A DNA stretch of 64,000 nucleotides from Bacillota bacterium (GCA_023386815.1 JAEWIZ010000008.1:496001-560000), one strand, 5' to 3'. Positions 8,328-17,964 are shown, numbered from the stretch's first letter. Notes: a model not told the origin generated them from the letters alone. Numbers and translations are program-made.

Positions 8328-9751
8328 GAAAAGAATTTTTAAGATTTGAGCAGGTTTATCTATACCGGAAAGGTGTTAATATACTGGAGGAGTTTAAACT
8401 GAATATCTTCCAGGGGGAATTCTTGCTTTTATATGGCATGTATGGGGCTGGTATGAAAGAGCTGGCCGATTTTTTGTCAGGAAGAGAAGCATTCACCTCT
8501 GGACGTGTCTATGTAAATGAGGTGAGTCTGAATCCGAAGGAGCACCTAAATCCTGAGAAGCTGGGAATCTACGTAATTTCTGATGACACAGAACTGTTTC
8601 CCTATCTATCGGTTGCGGAAAATATCTTCTTGACCTGGAAGAAGAACATATTTAGTTTTACCTTACCCGTAGAAAAGGTAGACCTTCAAGCGGAACATAT
8701 ATTAAAAAAATTAGGAATCACGATTCCGGTCAAAAAGACAGTGTCACAGCTGTCGAGTATTGACCTTCAAATAATAAAACTTGCAAAAGCCTACTGTAGA
8801 AATGCCAAGCTGATTGTTATAAATGATATTGCCAATATTTATACACCTTCAGAGCTACATAGGCTCTTTAAGGTTTTAGAGATCATTCGAAGCAAGGGAA
8901 CAGCCATACTTTGGATCACCGGAAGATATATAAATGTTATAAATTACGTTGACCGTCTGTCCATTATTAGCCATGGCAAGAACATAAAGACCTATGTTTC
9001 ACCAATAAAAGAGATTGAGATGATAAACAGAATAGCCACCGGTTCAAACTTCACAAAGCAAGCGGCATGGATCGATAAAGTTAAGGATCAGGAGTTACTC
9101 CGGATGGAAACTGACTCCCATCAGGAGACCAAGCCTCTGATTGTTTATAAGGGAGAATGTGTAGGTGTGGTTTTCGAGGATGCAAAAGCCTTAAAGAGAT
9201 TTTCGGATATGATACTAGGTAGAAATGAGATTCACGGTTTTGGCATTTTGCTAAGCCAAAAGATGTATGCACCGGATTCCTATCATAGCGCAGCTCGTAG
9301 CGGGGTATATGAAATTGATATGATAAATATTCAAAATAACTTGTTTAGCAATCTCTCCTTAGAAGAAAATCTAACTCTTACAAGTATGAAGTCCACTAGT
9401 GTTTGGAAGATTTTTGTTAACAAAGCCTACTCCAGGTTCATACTTATGGGATTTCAAGAGAAGTACGGATTTGTACAGAAAAAGAATTTAACCAAATGTG
9501 ATTGGAAGGAGCAGGAGAATATCCTGTTTTCCAGGTTGAAGGTAAATAACTCAAGATTAATCGTAGCTACAGAATTCTTGGCGAATATCGATTATTCCAG
9601 GTGGGAAGGGGTTATGGACAATATGCAGAGCATCTTAGATCAGGACAAATCCTTTTTACTGCTATCTGTAAATGAAGGAGATTTAAAGTATGTGTGCAAC
9701 AGAGTCTATCGATATCATACTGGTGATTTTGAAATCCTGCGAAAATCATAA
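8324..9751 (+). CDS. catalytically dead MglA-like double ABC ATPase, probable signalling adaptor
   Basis: A 475-residue protein colinear over its length with sugar ABC ATPases of the MglA/RbsA type (compare the intact one at 11034-12512) but without catalytic motifs. In the first half the P-loop reads GMYGAGMKE, so the Walker Lys and Ser/Thr are lost; the signature is QLSSIDLQ, and the Walker B end is VINDIA without the catalytic Glu. In the second half the P-loop is replaced by VVFEDAKAL and the LSGGNQQ signature by TKCDWKEQE. No frameshift or stop interrupts it, which argues for a kept non-enzymatic function. It overlaps the kinase gene by four bases. Inference: it docks on the transporter permease or binding protein complex and reports transport state to the kinase. 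Its exact partner is unknown. Confidence 0.75.
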   Translation: MRKEFLRFEQVYLYRKGVNILEEFKLNIFQGEFLLLYGMYGAGMKELADFLSGREAFTSGRVYVNEVSLNPKEHLNPEKLGIYVISDDTELFPYLSVAENIFLTWKKNIFSFTLPVEKVDLQAEHILKKLGITIPVKKTVSQLSSIDLQIIKLAKAYCRNAKLIVINDIANIYTPSELHRLFKVLEIIRSKGTAILWITGRYINVINYVDRLSIISHGKNIKTYVSPIKEIEMINRIATGSNFTKQAAWIDKVKDQELLRMETDSHQETKPLIVYKGECVGVVFEDAKALKRFSDMILGRNEIHGFGILLSQKMYAPDSYHSAARSGVYEIDMINIQNNLFSNLSLEENLTLTSMKSTSVWKIFVNKAYSRFILMGFQEKYGFVQKKNLTKCDWKEQENILFSRLKVNNSRLIVATEFLANIDYSRWEGVMDNMQSILDQDKSFLLLSVNEGDLKYVCNRVYRYHTGDFEILRKS

Positions 9752-9856
9752 TATTGACCCTCTTTTTTGTAAGGTAATCGCCTTATATAAGTTTAGGGGA
9801 ATAGATATAATGACATTGTAAATCAGAGACATGATCTCATAAAAGGAGAGGGAAAG

Positions 9857-10924
9857 ATGAAAAAAAGAGCATTAAGTTTAGTTTTATCGGTAGCATTAAT
9901 GATGTCATTGTTTACTGGCTGTAGCACAAAAGCCAATGAAACCAGTGGTGATACTAGCGGAAATACTGGTAACGAGGTTACAACCGCAGCAAAACCGACG
10001 CAAGAAGCGGCTCAGGCGGAAACACAAGCAGCAGGGGAAGGCAAGAGAGTAACTGGTTTGTTCTTTACCTTGGAAGGCGAATTCTTTACATTCTTTGATA
10101 GTATGTTAAAAGAAAACTGTACCTCCTATGGATTAGAGTATAAATCACAATCCTCCAATGGCGATGCATTAACAATGATTCAGCAAATTGAAAACGAAGT
10201 AGCAAGTGGAACCGATCTATTGTTTGTTTGGGCAAGCAGCGGTCCAGAGGTTGCGGATGCTTTAGCAAAAGCAAGAGAAGCGGGCGTAAAGGTTGTAGCC
10301 TTTGTTCAGGATCCGGGCGAAAATGCAAGGGACGTATTCCGTGGTTCTGATGAAACCATGTGCGGAGAAACCATTGCTGAGCTTGCGAAGGAATGGGCAG
10401 ATAAACAATATGGCGCTGATGCAGCCGCAGGTACGATTAAGACAGTGATCTTTGGAAATACGGATAGTGCAGAGCAGAAAGAAAGATTTGAAGCAATTCA
10501 GGCTTCCTTAAAAGAGGATGCCAGATTCACCATCCTTGAGGCAACAGGAATTGAGGCTTCCACTGTAAAAGCTCAGGAAGCTACTGAGAATATGTTCATT
10601 AAATATGGAGAAATTGATTGTATCATCACCACCGGAGGTGAGATGGTATTAGGTGCTATCGCATATGTGCTTTCTGATGGAAGCCCGGTAAAGGATCCTA
10701 AGCAGCTTGGCTTATTCGGCAGTGAGATGAATTCAGAGCTTGCTTCCTATATGAAGGATGGAATCTTAAAGGGCAACGTTCTCAACGGAGGAAACCCTGT
10801 GGATAACGTAAAAGAAATAGCTTCCATCATTGATAAACTGTTAAAGGGCGAGACGGTAGATAGCTTCTCACCGGTTGATATGGGTAAGCTTACTATTGAT
10901 ACACTGGCTAACTATGGATTTTAG
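9857..10924 (+). CDS. sugar-binding lipoprotein of CUT2-type ABC transporter
   Basis: A 355-residue extracellular substrate-binding protein anchored as a lipoprotein: positively charged start, hydrophobic stretch, lipobox LFTGC, then a Thr/Ala/Gln-rich linker to about residue 55. The body resembles the periplasmic-binding-protein family of ribose/galactose receptors (early GLFFTLEGEFFTF strand-helix, later TTGGEMVLGA). The ligand cannot be read from sequence. GGAGAGG-type ribosome site before ATG; a TATAAT at 9806-9811 without a clear -35 may mark a promoter of its own. It is followed by hairpins and then the ATPase and permease genes. Confidence 0.88.
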   Translation: MKKRALSLVLSVALMMSLFTGCSTKANETSGDTSGNTGNEVTTAAKPTQEAAQAETQAAGEGKRVTGLFFTLEGEFFTFFDSMLKENCTSYGLEYKSQSSNGDALTMIQQIENEVASGTDLLFVWASSGPEVADALAKAREAGVKVVAFVQDPGENARDVFRGSDETMCGETIAELAKEWADKQYGADAAAGTIKTVIFGNTDSAEQKERFEAIQASLKEDARFTILEATGIEASTVKAQEATENMFIKYGEIDCIITTGGEMVLGAIAYVLSDGSPVKDPKQLGLFGSEMNSELASYMKDGILKGNVLNGGNPVDNVKEIASIIDKLLKGETVDSFSPVDMGKLTIDTLANYGF

Positions 10925-10940
10925 ATTTTAAGGAATAAGA

Positions 10941-11004
10941 CCCTCCTCGATGATAAATAGGAGGAAATTTAAAACGGAGGAACTGTTACAAAATAGTTCC
11001 TCTG
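10941..11004 (+). promoter_or_regulatory. tandem hairpins between binding-protein and ATPase genes
   Basis: CCTCC/GGAGG (about 10942-10965) and a ten-pair stem including GAGGAACT (10977-10984) with AGTTCCTC (10995-11002). No T-run follows. Such intercistronic stems commonly protect the upstream message, keeping binding protein in excess over membrane parts; here that is inference. Confidence 0.45.
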
Positions 11005-11033
11005 TTTCAATGAAAGGACAAGGAGTTTTGAGT

Positions 11034-12512
11034 ATGAGTGATAATACAATATTGTCCCTGAAAAATGTGACGAAACGATATCCCGGAGTTGTAGCGCTTG
11101 ATAATCTATCCTTTGATTTAAGGGAAGGAGAGGTGCATGCCATTGTTGGTGAAAACGGTGCTGGCAAATCAACGTTAATAAAATGCTTGAGTGGGGCCAT
11201 TACTCCGGAGGAAGGTACCATCGAAATTGCCGGGAAGTCCTACCAAGGAATGACTCCCAAGATATCGAGAGAATATGGTATTGAAGTGGTATATCAAGAA
11301 TTAAATTTAATTGATGGGCTTACTGTTGCGGAGAATGTTTGCTTTGGTACGGAGTATGGTAAGGTAGTAAATTACAAATTATTAATACAGAAAACACAGA
11401 AGGTATTTCAGGATCTACATGTTAATATTAATCCCAAAAAATACGTATATCAATTATCGACGGCACAGCAGCAGTTAGTGGAAATAGCGAAAGCTGTTTC
11501 TAAGGAAGTCAGGATATTAGTACTGGATGAGCCTACAGCTCCCCTTACCTTGAATGAAGTGGCGATTCTTTTTGATTTGATCCGAGAGTTGAAAAAAAGA
11601 AAAGTTTCAATTATATACATATCACATAGAATGGACGAAATATTTGAAATTACGGACAGAGTTACGATCATGAGAGATGGTCAGTATATAACTACTCTAA
11701 AGACTCAGGATACGAACAAACAAGAATTGATCAAATATATGGTTGGTCGTGAATTAAAGGATATCTACCCCAAGAGGAATAGTAGTACACAAAAGCCAAT
11801 GCTGGAATTAATTAATGTAACCGGTAACGGAGATAAAAACATTAATTTGCATGTAAATCAGGGAGAGATCGTAGGACTTGCGGGTTTAGTAGGTGCGGGA
11901 AGAACTGAACTTGCCAGAATGATCTTCGGTGCTGATCCAATGGATTGCGGAGTGATCAAGGTGGAAGGAAAAGAAGTAGTAATAACTTCACCTAAGCAGG
12001 CAATAAAGAATGGAATCGGCTTAATTCCGGAGGATCGAAAACGTCAGGGCTGTCTGCTGGATTTCGGAATCGATTGGAATATAGCTTTAACCCATCTTCC
12101 GGAAATATCAAACTATATGTTTGTAGATGTTAAAAAGATTAAGCAGCAGGGCAAGGAATATATAGATAAGCTGAGGATTAAGACACCGTATATCGATCAA
12201 TTAGTAAGAAATCTAAGCGGGGGAAATCAACAAAAGGTGGTGCTAGCAAGAACCTTAATTACCAATTCAAAAGTCATTATCTTTGATGAACCTACCAGAG
12301 GAATTGATGTTGGTGCAAGAGCTGAAATCTATCATCTGTTGAAAGAGCTAGCGGAAGATGGAAAGGCAATTTTAATGATTAGCTCTGACATGGAAGAATT
12401 ACTGGGAATGTCAGATCGCATCTATGCTTTATCAGAAGGGAAACTTAAAGGTGAAATTGGGAAGGATGAATTTTCCCAAGTAGAGTTACTCAAGTTGATG
12501 TCCATAGAATGA
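11034..12512 (+). CDS. CUT2 sugar ABC transporter ATPase (MglA/RbsA-like)
   Basis: A 492-residue cytoplasmic ATPase with two fused nucleotide-binding domains. First half: Walker A GENGAGKST, signature QLSTAQQQ, Walker B LVLDEPTAPL. Second half has the usual degenerate P-loop GLVGAGRTE with intact LSGGNQQK and FDEPTRGID, as in MglA/RbsA. Start chosen at ATG 11034 because AAGGAG lies eight bases before it; an earlier in-frame start at 10950 would lie inside the intergenic hairpins and adds residues not seen in the family. It energises the permease at 12583. Its intact motifs contrast with the paralogue at 8324. Confidence 0.92.
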   Translation: MSDNTILSLKNVTKRYPGVVALDNLSFDLREGEVHAIVGENGAGKSTLIKCLSGAITPEEGTIEIAGKSYQGMTPKISREYGIEVVYQELNLIDGLTVAENVCFGTEYGKVVNYKLLIQKTQKVFQDLHVNINPKKYVYQLSTAQQQLVEIAKAVSKEVRILVLDEPTAPLTLNEVAILFDLIRELKKRKVSIIYISHRMDEIFEITDRVTIMRDGQYITTLKTQDTNKQELIKYMVGRELKDIYPKRNSSTQKPMLELINVTGNGDKNINLHVNQGEIVGLAGLVGAGRTELARMIFGADPMDCGVIKVEGKEVVITSPKQAIKNGIGLIPEDRKRQGCLLDFGIDWNIALTHLPEISNYMFVDVKKIKQQGKEYIDKLRIKTPYIDQLVRNLSGGNQQKVVLARTLITNSKVIIFDEPTRGIDVGARAEIYHLLKELAEDGKAILMISSDMEELLGMSDRIYALSEGKLKGEIGKDEFSQVELLKLMSIE

Positions 12513-12582
12513 TCATATTTATGAAAAGGTATTTTTGACGTGTACTTTACCCATAAAATTTTGTATAGGAAATGAGGAAAAT

Positions 12583-13533
12583 ATGAAATCAGTTAGAAGA
12601 ATACTAGAAAAATATTATATATTAATTGTATTATTAGCAGTGTTGGTTTTCTTTTCCATTGCAGCTCCAAGATTCTTTACTTTACTCAATTTAACTAATA
12701 TCTTAGTGCAAAACTCCTATTTAATAATAGCTACCATTGGTATCGCGATGATTATGATAAGCAGCGGAGCAGATTTATCCGTATCCTATCAGATCGGTTT
12801 GGTCAGTGTCATCCTTGGAAAGCTTCTTACGATTTGGCATGTACCGGTTCCAATCTCCATTTTGATTGCCTTGGTCGTAGGCGGTTTGCTCGGATCCTTA
12901 AATGGTTTCTTTGCGGTTAAACTAAGGGTACATCCGATGGTTGCAACTATGGCGACGATGACCATCTACCAGGGTATCGCTTATGTTGCATCTAACTCAG
13001 AGACGTATTTTGACTTCCCTGCAACCTTTAAATTTGTTGGTCAGGGGTATATAGGAATCATTCCAATCTGCGTTATTCTCATGATCATAAGTGTAATTGT
13101 AGGATATCTTTTGTTAAATAAGACATATTTCGGCAGATACATTTACGCCTTGGGCGGGAATGAGGAAGCTGCAAGATTAGGTGGAATTAATACCAAGGCC
13201 ATTAGAATTATAGCTTTTATTGTGGCTGGTGTATTTGTTGCCATAGCCTCAGTGGTATTAACAGCTAGAACAGGTAGTGCAAGTGCTGGTATTGCAGTTG
13301 ATGCAATGTTTACCTGTTTTACAGCTTGTGTCCTTGGAGGTATTTCCTTTAGCGGCGGCGGTGGCAATGTATTAAATGTTGTTTTAAGCGTGTTGATCCT
13401 TGGAATGCTGGGAAATGGAATGCAGTTAATGGGACTATCCATCTACTCTCAGTATGTTGCAAAAGGTATTTTGCTAGTGGCAGCGATTGCATATGATAAT
13501 TATCAGAAAGCTGCGAAGATGAGGGAAGCATAA
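12583..13533 (+). CDS. CUT2 sugar ABC transporter permease (RbsC-like)
   Basis: A 316-residue polytopic membrane protein with about eight to ten hydrophobic segments and the family features AIGIAMIMISSGADLSV near the N-terminus and ALGGNEEAARLGGI in the cytoplasmic loop that contacts the ATPase. ATG 12583 with GAGGAAAAT directly upstream is preferred over an upstream TTG at 12535. It completes a three-component importer with the lipoprotein at 9857 and ATPase at 11034; a single permease homodimer is usual for this class. Followed by a terminator. Confidence 0.92.
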   Translation: MKSVRRILEKYYILIVLLAVLVFFSIAAPRFFTLLNLTNILVQNSYLIIATIGIAMIMISSGADLSVSYQIGLVSVILGKLLTIWHVPVPISILIALVVGGLLGSLNGFFAVKLRVHPMVATMATMTIYQGIAYVASNSETYFDFPATFKFVGQGYIGIIPICVILMIISVIVGYLLLNKTYFGRYIYALGGNEEAARLGGINTKAIRIIAFIVAGVFVAIASVVLTARTGSASAGIAVDAMFTCFTACVLGGISFSGGGGNVLNVVLSVLILGMLGNGMQLMGLSIYSQYVAKGILLVAAIAYDNYQKAAKMREA

Positions 13534-13536
13534 GAA

Positions 13537-13610
13537 TACTACTCAGCCTTAATCCTGGTTCTGCGGGGAAACGTAGAAACAAGGGGATAAGCTGAGCAGT
13601 AGCTTTTTTC
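13537..13610 (+). terminator. terminator of the CUT2 transporter operon
   Basis: TACTACTCAGC (13537-13547) pairs, with one mismatch, with GCTGAGCAGTA (13591-13601) and is followed by TTTTTT. It lies between convergent genes and could serve both, but the reverse strand lacks a clear T-run. Confidence 0.75.
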
Positions 13611-13614
13611 GGTG

Positions 13615-14535
13615 TTAGGATTGTGAGGAACAGACCGGTTCGGTGGCCTCTGCTTTGGATTTTTTTCGATCAGAAAGAAATACGCCTAACAGAATCAGGA
13701 TGGAACCGGCAATGCCCATCCAGGAAATGGGTTCGTCCAGCATAATTCTTGCAGCAATTAATGTTGCAAAAGGAGTTATGTAGATATAGTTATTGGTAGT
13801 AACACTGCCAAGACGGTGTATTGCTGTATTCCACATCACATAGCAAAGTCCGCTGCCGAGAATACCAAGATACAGTATACAAAATAGATAATTTCCCTTT
13901 GCTAATGGAGCCAGAGTAAAGGATTCCCCTCGGATCAGTTCTATTGGCAAGGAGGTTATCAAACCCCAGAACATAACTCGACGTGTTAAAAGTAAGCTGT
14001 CATATTTTTTAATATACTGCTTTAAGAATACTGAGTAGACCGCCCAGCAAAGAGCTGCCAGGAGGGTCAATATATCTCCAATCGGTTTTATTTTAAGTAC
14101 TACAGCGCCGTTAAACACCACCAGGGCAACGCCAAATATGGCGATAAAAAAGCCAAGGAAAATATTCTTGTTCAACTTTTCATTCGGCAGCAAAAAGTGT
14201 GCCAGAATCGCAGTTAAAATAGGAGCTGCAGTGATGATAATGCTGACATTGGACGTCAAGGTAAAGGTAAGCGCATAATTCTCAGCAAGAAAGTAAAGAG
14301 TACAGCCGGATAGTCCAAGAACCGCACAGCCAAGTTCCTCCTTTAAGCTTAAGCGTAACCTTTTCGGGCGCAGCAGTAATAGTAGGATAAAAGCGATAGT
14401 AAAACGGATCAGCATGATTTGCAGCGGTGAATAGACGGTTAATAATATTTTACTGGCAATAAAGGTAGTGCCCCATACGATAATTGTAAATAGAGCCATA
14501 ATGTGAGCCATAAGAGCAGAAACTGATTTATTCAT
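13615..14535 (-). CDS. EamA/DMT-superfamily transporter (RhaT/YdcZ-like drug/metabolite exporter)
   Basis: A 306-residue membrane protein with ten predicted hydrophobic segments arranged as two EamA repeats (about 10-140 and 150-295). Family signatures include WGTTFIASK in helix 1 and the repeat-ending FGVALVVF / LGVFLSDRKK segments. DMT proteins export metabolites, amino acids or drugs; substrate cannot be assigned. Transcribed divergently from the arylamine N-acetyltransferase, with an intergenic region of about 200 bases carrying both promoters. A functional link between exporter and acetyltransferase (detoxification) is possible but only positional. Confidence 0.88.
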   Translation of the reverse strand: MNKSVSALMAHIMALFTIIVWGTTFIASKILLTVYSPLQIMLIRFTIAFILLLLLRPKRLRLSLKEELGCAVLGLSGCTLYFLAENYALTFTLTSNVSIIITAAPILTAILAHFLLPNEKLNKNIFLGFFIAIFGVALVVFNGAVVLKIKPIGDILTLLAALCWAVYSVFLKQYIKKYDSLLLTRRVMFWGLITSLPIELIRGESFTLAPLAKGNYLFCILYLGILGSGLCYVMWNTAIHRLGSVTTNNYIYITPFATLIAARIMLDEPISWMGIAGSILILLGVFLSDRKKSKAEATEPVCSSQS

Positions 14536-14590
14536 GATGTTTTAAACCTCCGGTTCCATTATAAACCAGAAAATATCATTTGTCCATGTG

Positions 14591-14620
14591 TTGAAAGGAC
14601 GGATTTCTTTGGAATGATAA
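14591..14620 (+). promoter_or_regulatory. possible promoter of the N-acetyltransferase gene
   Basis: TTGAAA (14591-14596), 18 bases, TGATAA (14615-14620), upstream of the AAAGGAGG ribosome site of the following gene. Moderate match only. Confidence 0.35.
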
Positions 14621-14731
14621 AGAATGAAGCTATTGATATTATATGGCTGCAAAGTTATAATAAGCAAGGGGTATGTTAAATCAGTATTGGGAATTGACAT
14701 GACAATAACTACAAAGGAGGGTATTATATTT

Positions 14732-15496
14732 ATGGATGAATCAATTAAGAAGTATCTTGAAAGAATTAAGTATGAGGGCAGTCTGGAGGTTTCTTATGAA
14801 ACACTCTATGGAATACACGTAAGCCATGCATTAAGTATTCCCTTTGAAAATCTGGATGTCTACAATAAAAAACCAATCCTTCTGGATAAGGAAACGTTAT
14901 TTCGTAAAATTGTGGAGAATGGAAGAGGCGGATATTGTTTTGAGATGAATGGTCTCTTATCTATTGTGTTAAAGGAATTGGGTTTTAAAGTTACAGATTT
15001 GTTAGCAAGAGCCTGTTTAGAAGGAGAGATATTTTTCGCAAAGCTCCACCATGTAATGCTGGTGGAATTAGATGATAAAAAATGGCTGGTGGATGTAGGC
15101 TTTGGAGGAGAAGGAATTACTGCTCCGGTACTAATTGAAGAGGAATCAGAGCAAGAGCAGTTTGTAAATACATACCGTATCGTGACGAACCCGGTCTTTG
15201 GATACGTGCTCCAGAGAAAAGTGGAGGATGAATATATCAGCATCTATGCCTTTACCACAGATGGATGTATCCCGGTGGATTATGTGGTTGCAAATCATTT
15301 CACCTCCACTTTTCCAGAGTCCTTCTTTTTAAAAGAGAGATTCTGTACCATCCCAACAGAAAAGGGCAGACTTACATTAACCCAGGGGCATTTTAAGGTT
15401 GTTGAAGGAGAAAAGGTCACTGAGACAAAAGTAGCAGGTGACAAAGAATTTTATGAATTGTTGAAGATGCATTTTGGCATTAGTATAGAAGGATAA
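14732..15496 (+). CDS. nat: arylamine N-acetyltransferase
   Basis: A 254-residue cytoplasmic enzyme transferring acetyl (or another acyl) from CoA to arylamines, hydrazines or related amines. The Cys-His-Asp triad is present: C69 in GRGGYCFE, H107 in LHHVML and D121 in WLVDVGFGG. Start set at ATG 14732: AAAGGAGGG lies about ten bases upstream and this places the catalytic cysteine at 69, as in characterised NATs; an upstream ATG at 14624 would add 36 atypical residues. The N-terminal helical bundle, central barrel and C-terminal lid regions match the normal bacterial length. Own terminator at 15527. Confidence 0.92.
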   Translation: MDESIKKYLERIKYEGSLEVSYETLYGIHVSHALSIPFENLDVYNKKPILLDKETLFRKIVENGRGGYCFEMNGLLSIVLKELGFKVTDLLARACLEGEIFFAKLHHVMLVELDDKKWLVDVGFGGEGITAPVLIEEESEQEQFVNTYRIVTNPVFGYVLQRKVEDEYISIYAFTTDGCIPVDYVVANHFTSTFPESFFLKERFCTIPTEKGRLTLTQGHFKVVEGEKVTETKVAGDKEFYELLKMHFGISIEG

Positions 15497-15526
15497 TGGA
15501 TCAGTAGTACATAATAACTGTAAGAA

Positions 15527-15564
15527 AACAAGTGATGGCTTACCTTGGCTTTCACTTGTTTTTT
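15527..15564 (+). terminator. terminator after N-acetyltransferase
   Basis: AACAAGTGATGGC (15527-15539) pairs with GCTTTCACTTGTT (15548-15560), followed by TTTTTT. The next gene starts only 18 bases later. Confidence 0.8.
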
Positions 15565-15581
15565 AGCAGAGGTAGAGAAAT

Positions 15582-17855
15582 GTGAGGGTTTGTTTAATGT
15601 TTCTGAAGGAGAAGCGCAAACGGTTGCCGTTAAAGACTGTATTTTATATGTCTTTTGTGTTCTTTATTGTGATACCAATTTTCGTAGTTTTGATGGCAGC
15701 ATTAGTTATATTAAATCAGCAATTCAAAAAGCAGGCTATTGAAAATATAAAAAGAGCACAGGAGGCTATCATAGCGGATCTGGAATCAGATGAGGACACC
15801 ATGTCTATGCGTCTTTCTCATATGATTTATACCAATAACAATGAAATACTCCAATATGCGGCAGAAACTGATACGAACGATTTAAACACTAGGAACTTGT
15901 ACGAGCAAAAGCTTTCACAGAGCGTAAATCTGGTCTTAGAGCCGGTAAAGGATATTATATCTGTCAGCTTTTATATGAAGAATGGAAAGAAAACCTATGT
16001 ACTGAACGATATCACAAGGTCGCGGGAGGATATCAAACAAAGTAAATGGTATCAAGCGGCATTGAAAAAGAAAAATACGGTATGTATTGGCTACTTTGAT
16101 ACAGCATCAACCAATGATGTATATGCAGGAAGTAAAAAGGATTCCTTGATTTTGGTATTTGCACTTGCACCGGATGTGATGACGGACAGATCACAACGGG
16201 TGGAGATGGTGATGTATTATCAAACCACCGGAGCTGCGGAAAGAATTAGAAACTATAATAAGGCATATCAGGCAGGTAAGAATAAATTAGGAATCATTCA
16301 GATAAAGGACGCAGATGGAGGAGTTGTTTTTTCCACCCAGGCAAATAGTGATTTTTCTTCGGAGAAATATACCTGTATTAAGTCCCCGATTAAATTTAAT
16401 AACGCTCTATGGTATGTGGAAAGCTATATTAAGGACTATGAGCTTACCGCGAATTTCTGGAATACCGCATTACTGGTGCTGGGAGCAGCTGTATTAATCT
16501 TATTATTGGCAGCTTATTACTCCACCTATTTATTAAGAAGTATTGTGAAACCGATTGAAGAAATCAGCGGTGGTTTGCGGCAGGTAGAAGAGGGCAATCT
16601 GGAGATTCATATCGCTCCCAAAGGCCAATTTGAGCTAAGAAATATGATTCATCAGTTCAATGCCATGGTGCGTAGATTAAAAGTATTGGTGTACGAATAT
16701 GAGGAAAAGATAAAGAGTGCGGAAAAAAAGCCGGAGGACTATTTCTCCGCTATGATAAAAGCGGAATTATCACCGGAAGAGGTCAGTAAACGGTCAAAAG
16801 AGTTCTTTACAGAAGCTTATTCGATTCTAGGAATCTATGTAGAAAATTATGGTGGAAAGGGAAAGGAAGAGCATGGGACTTCCAAGCTAATCAGCGGTTT
16901 TGAACGAAATCCCAGATTCGCCTCCAGATGCATTCTGCATATGGACAACCCATCCTTCTTTCTTGTCTTTTATCGCATTACGGAGAAGGATTATACTCAT
17001 AAAATCATCGCAATGGCCGAAGAATTAAGGCGGATGGGAAATCAGGAGATGGGTATTCAGATCATGATATGCATCGGGCCAAAAACCCAAGGATTTGACA
17101 GTTTTGAGACTCAAATCAAGAATATCAGGGAGAAAATGTGTCTACGACATCTGAAAGGCAGTAATGCCATTATAAATCTGGAACAGGATAGTGAAAAGTT
17201 GGACAGGCTCATTAAGCTTTCAAAAGACTATGGGAAAATAGCCGCTGCACTTTACACAGCAGATGAGAAAAATCTGACTCAGGAAAAGGATAAGCTGTTC
17301 GATTCCTTTCATGGAGCCTTACTGGAAGATATACGAATACAGGTCTATGCCTGTATTCTGGCTTTGGGAATTCGTTTCCAAGAGGACAATATATGCCTGT
17401 CTGATTTATTTGGGCAGCAATACAATTATATAGAAAAGATAGAACGTATTGAAGATATTAGAAGCATGAAGCTATGGATTACAAACTATTTTGCCTGGAT
17501 TATGGATCATACCGCATCCAAACTCAATGTTTCAAAGACCGATGTGATTGTAAAGGCAAAGAGATATATTGCTGATCACTATGAAGAGGCAGATTTATCC
17601 TTGACCAGGGTAGCTGAATATGTTGGACTAAATGAGAAGTATTTCACGAATCGGTTTACGAAGGAAAGTGGGGAGACCTTTTCTACCTATATAACAGAGC
17701 TGAGGATTCAAAAGTCGAAGGAGTTATTAAAGAATACCAGCTTTAAGGTATATGAAATTGCGGAAATGGTAGGATATTATAACGTGGAGCATTTTAATAG
17801 AATGTTTAAGAAGCTAAACGGAATTAGTCCTGCCCAGTATCGAAAGCTGGAATAA
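15582..17855 (+). CDS. membrane-bound AraC-family regulator with extracellular sensor
   Basis: A 757-residue one-protein sensor-regulator. First membrane helix about residues 17-41, an extracellular Cache-like region to about 288, second helix about 291-313, a HAMP segment (IVKPIEEISGGL) to about 365, a long cytoplasmic linker, and two AraC helix-turn-helix motifs at about 655-757 (ending GISPAQYRKLE). Such proteins sense extracellular glycans or sugars and switch on neighbouring uptake genes without a separate kinase. The target here is most likely the transporter and beta-galactosidase operon starting at 18253. Start is GTG 15582 behind AGAGGT, or ATG 15597 five codons later; both are plausible. 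Confidence 0.88.
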   Translation: MRVCLMFLKEKRKRLPLKTVFYMSFVFFIVIPIFVVLMAALVILNQQFKKQAIENIKRAQEAIIADLESDEDTMSMRLSHMIYTNNNEILQYAAETDTNDLNTRNLYEQKLSQSVNLVLEPVKDIISVSFYMKNGKKTYVLNDITRSREDIKQSKWYQAALKKKNTVCIGYFDTASTNDVYAGSKKDSLILVFALAPDVMTDRSQRVEMVMYYQTTGAAERIRNYNKAYQAGKNKLGIIQIKDADGGVVFSTQANSDFSSEKYTCIKSPIKFNNALWYVESYIKDYELTANFWNTALLVLGAAVLILLLAAYYSTYLLRSIVKPIEEISGGLRQVEEGNLEIHIAPKGQFELRNMIHQFNAMVRRLKVLVYEYEEKIKSAEKKPEDYFSAMIKAELSPEEVSKRSKEFFTEAYSILGIYVENYGGKGKEEHGTSKLISGFERNPRFASRCILHMDNPSFFLVFYRITEKDYTHKIIAMAEELRRMGNQEMGIQIMICIGPKTQGFDSFETQIKNIREKMCLRHLKGSNAIINLEQDSEKLDRLIKLSKDYGKIAAALYTADEKNLTQEKDKLFDSFHGALLEDIRIQVYACILALGIRFQEDNICLSDLFGQQYNYIEKIERIEDIRSMKLWITNYFAWIMDHTASKLNVSKTDVIVKAKRYIADHYEEADLSLTRVAEYVGLNEKYFTNRFTKESGETFSTYITELRIQKSKELLKNTSFKVYEIAEMVGYYNVEHFNRMFKKLNGISPAQYRKLE

Positions 17856-17903
17856 CAATAGAGTAATACTTCCACTAGAAGCTGCAAAGAAATTGAAACT
17901 ATG

Positions 17904-17964
17904 AAAAGTCATATTCATCCTTATTGACCGTTCTCTGGTCCTCCAGGATGAATGTGACTTTTTC
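17904..17964 (+). terminator. terminator after AraC sensor gene
   Basis: AAAAGTCATATTCATCC (17904-17920) pairs with GGATGAATGTGACTTTT (from 17946), followed by further T. A strong stem of about 16 pairs. Confidence 0.85.

Noticed and set aside
8324..9751. Calling the degenerate ATPase a pseudogene
   Set aside because: The frame is intact over full family length and overlaps the kinase for coupled translation, which suggests a retained non-catalytic role.
13143..13442. Reverse-strand open frame inside the CUT2 permease gene, and many similar antisense frames elsewhere
   Set aside because: They mirror the codon structure of the real genes, lack ribosome sites and show no domain features.
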